Assembly: GCA_002478505.1 (NCBI GenBank)
Contig: DLOP01000045.1
Location: 1 to 6,850, forward strand
Length of the DNA stretch: 6,850 nt
From: Lachnospiraceae bacterium UBA7481
GTDB lineage: Bacteria > Bacillota > Clostridia > Lachnospirales > Lachnospiraceae
Direction of reading: 5' to 3'
This document shows positions 1 to 5,915 of this stretch, piece after piece; the first letter of the stretch is position 1; every line of letters begins with the position of its first letter. Position numbers and translations under genes: made by a program. The notes beneath the pieces are model-generated. The model had not been told where the DNA came from. It did no database searches and saw nothing but the letters and a program-made list of their open reading frames with translations.

Positions 1-573
1 GGAACCGTCCGTATATGTAATATTTAATACATCAAGTCTGCGTCCCTGCGCATCTTTTAAATTCCCCATAAAAGAAAGGTCTGATGCGGGAACGGAAAAA
101 TCCGTATGGTAGGTAGCCATATATTCGGAAATATCTCCGTGTATTAGATAAGAGCCGACAATCTCACTGTTTACGCCATATCTTAAATACCCGAAACCCT
201 GCCCACTCAGCGAAGCAATGCCGTATGAAGCTGCGCCCGCCGTGTATTCCAATACAATACTGTCATCATCCAAAAAGCTTTCTTTGGAAGATAAATCCTC
301 CACGGGAATCAAAAGAGATGTATCAATCACTAAATCGGAATAAAAAAGCATGGTGTCCGATAAGTAGTTTTTTGTTTCATAACACACGCCCCGCATGGGA
401 AATATCTTTTCCAGATGTTCATTATACCAGCCTGTTGTATAGCTGTTTGATGGCAGATTATAATAAAAAACAAAAAACAGGAAGGTAAAGAAGATGCTTA
501 GTAAAAGAATGAGTGCCCACCATTCTTTAAGAGTTTTTGCAAATCCGTTCTTTTTTTCAGATGCTCTTTTCAT
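1..573 (-). CDS. Single-pass membrane protein of unknown function (3' end beyond window)
   Basis: I do not recognise this protein. An open frame of 191 codons runs from an ATG at 573 to base 1 with no stop, so the C-terminus lies outside the window. An AAAGGA ribosome binding site sits about 8 nt before the ATG. The N-terminus is basic (MKRASEKKNGFAK), followed by a single hydrophobic helix at about residues 19-39 (core LILLLSIFFTFLFFVFYY). The remaining roughly 150 residues are polar and probably extracytoplasmic (positive-inside rule), with many Tyr, Ser and Asp residues. It starts 27 nt after the stop of the 96-residue gene and is probably cotranscribed with it. Its position at the end of a run of genes behind a coupling-protein remnant, close to a lipoprotein gene, suggests an envelope role in a conjugative element. 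That role is inference; no family motif was seen. Confidence 0.8.
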   Translation of the reverse strand, partial: MKRASEKKNGFAKTLKEWWALILLLSIFFTFLFFVFYYNLPSNSYTTGWYNEHLEKIFPMRGVCYETKNYLSDTMLFYSDLVIDTSLLIPVEDLSSKESFLDDDSIVLEYTAGAASYGIASLSGQGFGYLRYGVNSEIVGSYLIHGDISEYMATYHTDFSVPASDLSFMGNLKDAQGRRLDVLNITYTDGS

Positions 574-600
574 ATTCGTTTCCTTTCCCGTTTTTAAAAG

Positions 601-891
601 TTATTTTTCCCCCAGCCTGATATGCGGCATATAATCTTCCTTATTGAAATCCAGACAGTCCCGGAGAAATTTAAGGAATTTCCCATGCGCCGGTTTCATG
701 GCGGGTGTGCCGATTTCTTCCGGAAAAATACCGTCATATATATACCCCGTGCCGGGTACGTAATAAGCGATAAACATTGGAATTTCGCTCTCTTTTGCTT
801 CCTTTATCAGCCTGTTGGTATTGATTTTTAAGTTATGCACGGCTTCCTTTGATATGCCGTCCAATAAAGAGTCATTTGTTTCTCTTTTCAT
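601..891 (-). CDS. Small conserved-looking cytosolic protein, function unknown
   Basis: A 96-residue protein that I do not recognise. The ATG at 891 is preceded by a clear AGGAG ribosome binding site about 7 nt upstream (GAGAGGAGAGATTT then ATG), which supports both the gene and its start. It has no signal peptide or membrane helix. The N-terminal third is helical and charged. The middle is a Tyr/Gly-rich segment (residues 39-60, IPMFIAYYVPGTGY then IYDGIFPEEI), and a His/Lys-rich helix follows (HGKFLKFLRDCLDF, residues 69-82). The segment's pattern looks like a folded domain rather than a chance frame. It lies 100 nt after the lipoprotein gene across a very AT-rich gap, and 27 nt before the membrane-protein gene. 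The likely setting is an accessory operon of a conjugative element; no function can be assigned. Confidence 0.72.
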   Translation of the reverse strand: MKRETNDSLLDGISKEAVHNLKINTNRLIKEAKESEIPMFIAYYVPGTGYIYDGIFPEEIGTPAMKPAHGKFLKFLRDCLDFNKEDYMPHIRLGEK

Positions 892-991
892 AAATCTCTC
901 CTCTCTAAATTTTTTTATTTATATGCAAATTAAAAATGGAAAATTTTTGTGATGCTAAAAATATATTTTTTTAACCTTTATTTTTGCTGTT
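892..991 (-). other. AT-rich intergenic gap with a possible weak promoter
   Basis: This gap between the lipoprotein and the 96-residue gene is far more AT-rich than the genes beside it. It contains a perfect 14-bp palindrome, AAAAATATATTTTT, at 957-970. It also has a TATAAA hexamer on the minus strand at 918-923, about 27 nt before the ATG of the 96-residue gene. I see no convincing -35 box at 16-18 nt spacing, so a promoter here is possible but weak. The palindrome lacks GC pairs and is unlikely to be an efficient terminator. Confidence 0.3.
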
Positions 992-1786
992 TTAAGAATT
1001 TTTCTGAATATGCATATTATATGATGCTGTATTATCCGATATAGCATTTTCCAATACTGGAGCGGAAGTTTCATATACCGACGTCATGCCCCATACAAAC
1101 ATCTCCTTCATACGCGCCAGTTCGTCTTCCGTCATAGCTTCCACGATATCAATGACCTCCTGTTTTTCATCTTGTGTTGTGCATGGTATAAGATAAAACT
1201 GAATCAGAAGTATCTTAAAGCTTTTCATAGAAAGTCCGCTGATATCCTCTGCCGTAATCCCGGGATATATCATATACAGCTGTGATTTCAGATTCTGGTC
1301 ATTATAAACCGTTGTCTGTCTGCGTGCCAGTTCATAATAAGGCTCTGCGATTTCACTGACCGGATAGACCTCTATTTTCGTACCGTCCGGATACGTATAA
1401 TAAAATGATTTATAGAGGTTGCAGTAAATGAGCCCCCGTATCTTAATCCAGTCCTCCTCCGTGGGCGTAAAATCATCTTCCATTTGAAAAAAAGACCGGT
1501 AAGACGCGCCGTAATTAACCGCGACCATTATCCTTGCTTCTTCCGCAGTCAGGGTTGCAAGTTCTTCCTGTGTATAATCTTCCAATTTTTTACCTTCCAT
1601 CAGTGTCCGGACGTCAATATCCGAAAATTCGGGAAGGGAAAGCGTGGCACCATATAATGAATCCACGGCATCCTGCGCCGCCTGTGCAGCATTTTCGGAT
1701 ACGGCATCTGTTATCGCCTGACCGCATCCTGATAAAACGCATAAGATGCAGACCAGACAAGCTATAATAATATGTCTTTTATTCAT
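992..1786 (-). CDS. Predicted lipoprotein of a conjugative-element gene cluster
   Basis: A 264-residue predicted lipoprotein. The N-terminus is a type II signal peptide: basic MNKRH, a hydrophobic core (IIIACLVCILCV) and a lipobox LSGC whose Cys is residue 21, followed by Gly-Gln. Lipid attachment there would anchor the protein to the outer face of the cytoplasmic membrane. The mature part is acidic and helical. It has an Ala-rich stretch just after the Cys (SENAAQAAQDAVDSL) and a segment rich in 'EEL/AEEA' near residues 70-85; no catalytic motif is visible. I chose the ATG at 1786 because GGGAGGA (1793-1799) lies 6 nt before it, whereas the ATG at 1792 directly abuts that site. The alternative start would add Met-Lys. 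The gene follows the OB-fold gene directly, so the two are very probably translationally coupled. The family is not recognised; a surface role in mating or entry exclusion is only a guess from context. Confidence 0.8.
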   Translation of the reverse strand: MNKRHIIIACLVCILCVLSGCGQAITDAVSENAAQAAQDAVDSLYGATLSLPEFSDIDVRTLMEGKKLEDYTQEELATLTAEEARIMVAVNYGASYRSFFQMEDDFTPTEEDWIKIRGLIYCNLYKSFYYTYPDGTKIEVYPVSEIAEPYYELARRQTTVYNDQNLKSQLYMIYPGITAEDISGLSMKSFKILLIQFYLIPCTTQDEKQEVIDIVEAMTEDELARMKEMFVWGMTSVYETSAPVLENAISDNTASYNMHIQKNS

Positions 1787-1788
1787 TT

Positions 1789-2364
1789 TCATTCCTCCCG
1801 GATGGTTTTGCTTATCTGGCCTTTTAATTTTCCGTCGTCAATATTTCCGATAAAAATAAGGTTGTCCATTTCCTGAAAATCTATTTTTTTATCTTCATAC
1901 GGGATTGGTATGACATCTGATTTCCAGATGTCACCGCGGATAAAATTCTTCCTATCAATCATTAAGTTAATTGTATCATCCATGACATTATTAACGCTTC
2001 CCGCAAGAATAACGATATTGGGAATATCCGTAAATTCAAAACATATGGGGCGTCTGAATTTTTCGGGGATGTTCTGCTTATTCTTCGAGAGCATCACAAA
2101 GGATGTTGCATGGAGAACATAGCCGTAATACAAATCATACCCCAAGATACCATAAATCAGCATGATATCGCCTTCTTTTAACCCTTTACATTTCCTTGCG
2201 GTCTCATTATCGGAAAATAAGACCGAAAGAGGAGTAAAATCTATTTTCTGTTCGGACACGGAATAAATCTTTATAAGAGGCTTTACCATGTCATGGATTA
2301 CCGTCTGCGGAGGCTCACATATCATTCCGAGGACGACCGCCTGATTGATGTTAGAATTCTTCAT
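1789..2364 (-). CDS. Tandem OB-fold protein resembling single-stranded DNA-binding protein
   Basis: A 191-residue cytosolic protein without a signal peptide. Residues 7-92 follow the SSB pattern. NQAVVLGMICEPPQ matches the SSB N-terminal strand (NKVILVGNLGQDPE in E. coli SSB, from memory). FTPLSVLFSDNETARKCKGL followed by KEGDIMLIYGIL matches the strand 'VVLFGKLAE', helix and 'KGSQVYIEGQL' block, and a last strand follows (YVLHATSFVML). Residues 115-180 look like a second, more diverged copy, with NIVILAGSVNNV, DVIPIPY and NLIFIGNI in the same order. The acidic C-terminal tip of true SSB (DDDIPF type) is absent; the end is KTIREE. A role in coating transferred or replicating ssDNA fits the coupling-protein context but is inferred. 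The start at 2364 has GGAGG about 7 nt upstream and overlaps the previous gene by 14 nt; the stop touches the lipoprotein start. The OB1 call is fairly good, OB2 moderate. Confidence 0.75.
   Translation of the reverse strand: MKNSNINQAVVLGMICEPPQTVIHDMVKPLIKIYSVSEQKIDFTPLSVLFSDNETARKCKGLKEGDIMLIYGILGYDLYYGYVLHATSFVMLSKNKQNIPEKFRRPICFEFTDIPNIVILAGSVNNVMDDTINLMIDRKNFIRGDIWKSDVIPIPYEDKKIDFQEMDNLIFIGNIDDGKLKGQISKTIREE
1793..1799 (-). promoter_or_regulatory. Ribosome binding site that decides the lipoprotein start
   Basis: On the minus strand GGGAGGA ends immediately before ATG 1792-1790 and 6 nt before ATG 1786-1784. Spacing therefore favours the second ATG as the main start. The site lies inside the last codons of the OB-fold gene, whose TGA (1791-1789) overlaps the first ATG, so ribosomes finishing that gene can reinitiate. 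Confidence 0.6.
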
Positions 2365-3568
2365 ACTTTACCTCCAGGAATTTAATTACTGCTTCATCAC
2401 CTTCCCACCCGCATACGACTTCCTTACGGACACCGTTATCCGTAATCATGATTTTCTGCAGACCGAGGCTGTCTTCCGTATAATACATATATTCCGTAAA
2501 TTCAGCCGTTTTTTCAAAGAAAATAAAGTTATCTTTTTTATCATTGATGAGCGGGAAAATATAAGCCTGTGCCGGGTCATGTGTTTCATTGTAACATATG
2601 GTGAACGCGGGAGAGATATTGATGTCGGGCTTCCCGTAATGCCTTTCTTCCAGAACCTCTATCTTATCTCCTCTTTCAACACTCTTTCCCGTCGTGGCAA
2701 TAAAGCCGCAGAAGGTGCCCGAACCGTCAAAGAAACCGCGGACAAGGAACTCATATTTGCTGTTTACGCGGATGATAATCATGTTTTTGCCCTTTTCTTC
2801 CAGTTCGAAGCTTGATTTTGTAAATATCTTGCCGTCACACACAATGGAAGTAATGATTGGCACGGACGGACATGCTTTACCAGGTATAAGGAGCGGAGCA
2901 ATCATAATGGAAATCTCATCCATATTTCCAAGTCCCGGAGTCATTACACGCACCCTATAGGAAATAAATACAAATTCATCTTTCTTCTTGGTATATTTCG
3001 CAAGCACCTTCTCATTAAAATTAAGACCCGCATGCGTATCCATGATATCTTTGAGATTATTTTCTTCACCTAAAGCATTGTTTTTGCTTAACTGCATAAA
3101 CGTGTTAAAATCCATGGCGGTTTCTTCTGCAGCGGTTTCTTCTGCCGGGTAAGATACTTTTCCGACATCATCCGCCGGAAGGTCTAAGTCCGTATCCATG
3201 GGCAGCAGGATTAGTTCTTCCTCATCTTCCTCTTCAGGCGCATCATCCGTAACGGGCAGCTCTTCTTGTGTAAAAGAAATAAAAGAAGTGTCCTGACCGA
3301 AAAATTCAATCTGGTCTTTTAAGCAGACAAATTCATTTTCTTCCACATAAATCTTAATGATGTTGTCTTCCTGTGTATATTCATAATCATTTGAAAGCAG
3401 GATATCAAATACGGTTCCCGTAATCGCATTGATTTTTTTTAACTGGGTCTGGTATTTTTCGGGAACCGTGCCTGTCAGCATCAAATGGTTGCTGCAGGAA
3501 TTAAGCAATTCCTGATTCAATGATTTGGAGGCGGATAAGATTAAATTATAAAGTTCGATATTCTCCAT
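2351..3568 (-). CDS. Two-domain protein with acidic linker, function unknown
   Basis: A 405-residue protein that I do not recognise. It has no signal peptide or membrane helix, so it is probably cytosolic. Three parts are visible. Residues 1-100 form a mixed helix/strand N-terminal domain that begins with a Leu/Asn-rich helical stretch (LILSASKSLNQELLN). Residues 101-175 are a low-complexity, strongly acidic linker (EEEDEEEL, DTDLDLPADD, and a short EETA repeat at about 143-151). Residues 185-405 are a beta-rich C-terminal domain (for example VFISYRVRVMTPG, MIIIRVNSKYEFLVRGFFDGSG). The ATG at 3568 has AAGGA about 11 nt upstream, a rather long spacing. The end overlaps the OB-fold gene by 14 nt, so the two are probably produced together and may act together. 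An acidic linker is common in proteins that contact DNA-binding partners, but no function is assigned. Confidence 0.8.
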   Translation of the reverse strand: MENIELYNLILSASKSLNQELLNSCSNHLMLTGTVPEKYQTQLKKINAITGTVFDILLSNDYEYTQEDNIIKIYVEENEFVCLKDQIEFFGQDTSFISFTQEELPVTDDAPEEEDEEELILLPMDTDLDLPADDVGKVSYPAEETAAEETAMDFNTFMQLSKNNALGEENNLKDIMDTHAGLNFNEKVLAKYTKKKDEFVFISYRVRVMTPGLGNMDEISIMIAPLLIPGKACPSVPIITSIVCDGKIFTKSSFELEEKGKNMIIIRVNSKYEFLVRGFFDGSGTFCGFIATTGKSVERGDKIEVLEERHYGKPDINISPAFTICYNETHDPAQAYIFPLINDKKDNFIFFEKTAEFTEYMYYTEDSLGLQKIMITDNGVRKEVVCGWEGDEAVIKFLEVKYEEF

Positions 3569-3638
3569 GGTCTCTTTTTTCCTTTCTGTCGGGTTTTTGT
3601 TCCGTTTGATATCGTTATATGTAAAACATAAAAAACAT

Positions 3639-3660
3639 TAAAAATAAAACTTTATTTTTA
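3639..3660 (-). repeat. AT-only 22-bp inverted repeat abutting the virD4 stop
   Basis: TAAAAATAAA (3639-3648) and TTTATTTTTA (3651-3660) are perfect 10-bp complements separated by AC. The repeat begins directly after the TGA of the coupling-protein fragment. With only A-T pairs and a tiny loop it would be a poor terminator, though the run of U residues that follows on the minus strand could give weak pausing. The rest of the 92-nt gap to the next gene contains a TATAAC hexamer (minus strand) without a good -35 box. Confidence 0.45.
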
Positions 3661-5472
3661 TCAAATAACCAATCTATTATCTTCATCCATCCTGCGTTCA
3701 ATATCCTCAAAGGTAGCTCCTTTAAAAATATCCAGAAAATTCGATGTTGAAAGAGGCATAACATTAGGAATAGCTGCAGGCTTTAATGGATTATGCGTAT
3801 TTCTTGCCGGAATGATTTCCGGATAAATGACCGTGCGGTCAAACATGCAGGCTTTTGTGCCCCAATCAACCGCATAATCCCTTGTAAATTTATAGTTTCT
3901 GTGTGCCGGATAATCAAATTTATCGTCCATAAGGGGCTGTTCGCCATAAATAAAGACAATCTCCTTCTGGTAATCCATACGTCCGAACTCTTCCGCCTTC
4001 ATCAGTTCCCTTGTATCTATATTATAGGAAGAAGAACCGTTCGCTTTGGTATCCGTGGAATTATTCCTTACCTTTACGGTTGCCATGCCGATTTTTTTCG
4101 CAAGATATTCATTATTCGTATTCTCATCGCCGCCGAGGAATACCACGAACGGACAGTTGGAGTCAATAACCTCGTAATCATCCGGATACATACCCTTTAA
4201 CTGTGTAATGGTCTGGCAGATGACTGCCGTAGAAATCTCATAACCACGCATGGTTGCCAGCTTTTCCTTAAACTCCGGGATTTCACCGATATTAGGAAAT
4301 TCGTCAATCAGGAAACGGGTATGGATAGGAAGCGCGGGGACGCGTCCGTTCTCCACCACGGCGTTCATTAAATCGGCAACATATTTCTCCGCCAGCGCTT
4401 TTGTCGGCTTACGACTTATAATCGTACTGCCGTCTGCCGCAACGATATCATACCAGTCGTCATGAATCTTGACGGAGCGCGTTTTCTTTACCTTCGGTCC
4501 AAAAAGATTAAAGAATAACTTTTCTTCAACTTTCCGTTTTCCGTCGTATATTTTACCTTCATTCTGGTGTACGGGGTGGGCATTTTTGTAATTTTCGACT
4601 TGCCTGTTGAATTTTTCCTCATCCTTTGCTTCCTCGGCGGAAAAATATTTTACAAATTCCCCTGATTTTAATTTCAAAAGCTTGGAACCGCTTGTCTGTT
4701 TTTCCCCGAACTGGTAAAGGATGTCAAACAGCTGGGTGTAAAGCATGGCAAGCAGGAAATTATATGTCCTGTCCGTCGCGGGCATAATCATAAAAAGGGC
4801 TGTCTTTTTCTTGGCAAAATTATAAAGGTCTAAGGTATCCGTGCTGGTAAGGTTGCGCACCTGTTCGATATTGAACGGGTCAAGACGTACCGCGACAACG
4901 GTAAGGATGGTCGTCGATGTCTTTTCCGGAGCAATTTTGAAGTTTTCCCACTCACGCAGGCAGTACGGCTTCTCAATTATGTCCGGGCTTACGCCCTGCA
5001 GAGTCGCTTCATATTGGCGGAGATTTTCAAAAATCGCCGCAAGTTTTGATGCGTTTGCCGTATTGTTCTTACCGTCGCCCAGTGATTTTTTATCAATCAG
5101 CTCGATACCGCAGTCAGGCGTCCATTTACTGTTCGCCATACGGGTAAACTCACAGATATTAGCAAACGTCGCCTCATAAGTCTTGCCGCCCGTGACTTCT
5201 TCTATCTGTGCATAGGGTTTATCGGAGCCTTTCGGACAGGTCGTCATAAAGGCAATTGTCGCGCATAAAAAGCCGTTCATGGAATCGTCCCAGAAGGGGT
5301 CTTTGTTTCCGCCTCCTTTGCCTCCCGTTTTGTCCGTATTTTTAATAAATGCCTCCACAATTTTCTTGATGTCGGATTCACGCCTGCAGTATCTTAACGG
5401 GTTATAATAGTCACATCGTCCCATGTCAACGATATCGAATACACGTACCTCATAGCCATTACGTCTTAACAT
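3661..5472 (-). CDS. virD4: Type IV coupling protein (VirD4/TraG family), N-terminally truncated
   Basis: This is the C-terminal part of a conjugative coupling ATPase, the membrane-bound protein that passes relaxosome DNA into a type IV secretion channel. Family features seen are LRRNGYEVRVFDIVDMGRC then YYNPL (residues 2-25), DPFWDDSMNGFL (58-69), VRLDPFNIEQVRNL (195-208), Walker B FLIDEFPNIGEIPEF (387-401), QTITQLKGMYPDDYEVIDSN (420-439), FLGGDENTNNEYLAKKIG (445-462) and YPAHRNYKFTRDY (521-533). About 115 residues (258-375, Lys/Glu-rich) sit between the LLAMLYTQLFDILY helix and Walker B; compact relatives lack this insertion. Missing are the N-terminal membrane helices and the Walker A loop, roughly 200 residues in full-length relatives. 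Homology continues 10 codons upstream of the ATG and then stops at a junction. GGAGA lies only 2 nt before the ATG, too close for good initiation. This is probably a pseudogene remnant, although the 603 codons remain open. Confidence 0.88.
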   Translation of the reverse strand: MLRRNGYEVRVFDIVDMGRCDYYNPLRYCRRESDIKKIVEAFIKNTDKTGGKGGGNKDPFWDDSMNGFLCATIAFMTTCPKGSDKPYAQIEEVTGGKTYEATFANICEFTRMANSKWTPDCGIELIDKKSLGDGKNNTANASKLAAIFENLRQYEATLQGVSPDIIEKPYCLREWENFKIAPEKTSTTILTVVAVRLDPFNIEQVRNLTSTDTLDLYNFAKKKTALFMIMPATDRTYNFLLAMLYTQLFDILYQFGEKQTSGSKLLKLKSGEFVKYFSAEEAKDEEKFNRQVENYKNAHPVHQNEGKIYDGKRKVEEKLFFNLFGPKVKKTRSVKIHDDWYDIVAADGSTIISRKPTKALAEKYVADLMNAVVENGRVPALPIHTRFLIDEFPNIGEIPEFKEKLATMRGYEISTAVICQTITQLKGMYPDDYEVIDSNCPFVVFLGGDENTNNEYLAKKIGMATVKVRNNSTDTKANGSSSYNIDTRELMKAEEFGRMDYQKEIVFIYGEQPLMDDKFDYPAHRNYKFTRDYAVDWGTKACMFDRTVIYPEIIPARNTHNPLKPAAIPNVMPLSTSNFLDIFKGATFEDIERRMDEDNRLVI

Positions 5473-5517
5473 TTCTCCGCAGTTTTCCAGAATCTCCCCT
5501 TTCAGAACGATTTGTCA
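5473..5517 (-). other. Truncation junction: end of coupling-protein homology
   Basis: Upstream of ATG 5472 the same frame reads QIVLKGEILENCGE and is closed by TGA at 5515-5517. KGEILENCGEMLRR fits the segment that follows 'DP' in the conserved VirD4 stretch 'DPKGE'. Residues before KGE do not fit, so homology ends at about 5502-5508. Upstream lies the TnpW terminator. The dinucleotide GA occurs exactly at 5503-5502 (minus strand), where Tn4451-like elements, known to use GA core dinucleotides, could have joined. That last point is inference. Confidence 0.65.
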
Positions 5518-5530
5518 AGGACATAATGAA

Positions 5531-5570
5531 AGAAAATTAAAAATGCCCGAAAATACTGCATTTTCAAGCA
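5531..5570 (-). terminator. Intrinsic terminator after tnpW
   Basis: On the minus strand TGCTTGAAAAT pairs with ATTTTCGGGCA around the loop GCAGT. The stem is 11 pairs, two of them G-U, and is followed directly by TTTTTAATTTTCTTT. It begins 22 nt after the tnpW stop, the expected place. It would also stop any readthrough into the coupling-protein fragment and the genes beyond. Confidence 0.78.
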
Positions 5571-5592
5571 CTCCCACAATACAAATATTCAG

Positions 5593-5763
5593 TTATTTTT
5601 TCTCTGTCTGCATATCATTCTCTATCAGCCGGATAATCTTGTCGTTCATGCTCTCCCTGCTCTGCTGGCTGTAATGGAATGACACATCATAGGTGGTATT
5701 GCCGATTTTCTTGGTAAATCCTTTGCGCCTTTCCTGCGCCCGCTTGGTGTTCGTTTTTTTCAT
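5593..5763 (-). CDS. tnpW: TnpW-like transposon-encoded small protein
   Basis: A 56-residue basic protein. The core FTKKIGNTTYDVSFHYSQQS (residues 16-35), then RESMNDKIIRLIEND (36-50), matches the TnpW pattern that I know from Tn4451-type mobilisable transposons and related Clostridia elements (FTKKIG-TTY-V--HFS, then a helix K-L-DKI-RLI--E). Function is not established; it travels with large serine recombinase and mobilisation genes and may bind DNA. The N-terminus is rich in Lys/Arg (MKKTNTKRAQERRKG). The ATG at 5763 has AAAGGAGA with 8 nt spacing, an excellent site. A hairpin lies 25 nt before the start and a strong terminator follows the stop. No recombinase gene is in the window; one would be expected nearby if the element is intact. 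Confidence 0.82.
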   Translation of the reverse strand: MKKTNTKRAQERRKGFTKKIGNTTYDVSFHYSQQSRESMNDKIIRLIENDMQTEKK

Positions 5764-5787
5764 TCTTTGCTCTCCTTTACATGAAAA

Positions 5788-5821
5788 TAGGGTGCTTAGA
5801 TTTCATTATCTATGCACCCTA
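5788..5821 (-). terminator. 34-bp hairpin between the kinase and tnpW (terminator or attenuator)
   Basis: TAGGGTGC pairs with GCACCCTA. One mismatched pair inside it is followed by a further 5-bp stem, TAGAT with ATCTA, around a 6-nt loop. On the minus strand the stem is followed by TTTTC, a short U tract. It lies 94 nt after the kinase stop and ends 25 nt before the tnpW start. It can therefore serve as the kinase terminator or as a control hairpin in a tnpW leader. As the arms are near-symmetric, it could also be a protein-binding dyad. Confidence 0.55.
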
Positions 5822-5839
5822 ACGCTGTGTTACTGTATT

Positions 5840-5883
5840 CGATTTTGATTGATATAATTGTTTGATATTAGGTCGCAAAATCG
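5840..5883. repeat. Spaced 8-bp inverted repeat upstream of tnpW
   Basis: CGATTTTG (5840-5847) and CAAAATCG (5876-5883) are perfect complements, 28 bp apart. The space between them holds two direct copies of TTGATAT (5849-5855 and 5862-5868) and the possible tnpW promoter. The layout would suit a regulator or recombinase site, but short AT-rich repeats like these also arise by chance. Confidence 0.3.
5851..5878 (-). promoter_or_regulatory. Possible tnpW promoter
   Basis: On the minus strand TTGCGA (5878-5873) and TATATC (5856-5851) are separated by 16 nt, each matching four of six consensus bases. Transcription from here would pass through the 5788-5821 hairpin before reaching tnpW. The call is weak. 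Confidence 0.3.
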
Positions 5884-5915
5884 GAATTTATTAACCCATA
5901 AAGGCAATTCTGTGT

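Noticed and set aside
225..488. Plus-strand open frame of 87 codons
   Set aside because: It lies opposite the membrane-protein gene, which has a better ribosome binding site and a coherent membrane helix.
1787..1792. Alternative lipoprotein start at 1792
   Set aside because: The ribosome binding site directly abuts this ATG; 6 nt spacing to the ATG at 1786 is better. It remains possible through ATGA coupling.
2345..2960. Two overlapping plus-strand frames (156 and 88 codons)
   Set aside because: Both are antisense to the 405-residue gene and show no protein-like domain pattern.
3639..3660. Calling the AT-only palindrome a terminator
   Set aside because: There are no GC pairs and the loop is only 2 nt, so a stable terminator stem is unlikely.
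3793..5179. Plus-strand frames at 3793-4200, 4250-4465 and 4841-5179
   Set aside because: They are antisense to clearly conserved coupling-protein coding sequence, including its Walker B region.
5498..5520. TTGACA at about 5513-5518 (minus strand) as a promoter for the virD4 remnant
   Set aside because: No acceptable -10 hexamer lies 16-18 nt downstream; the best candidates match three bases or fewer.
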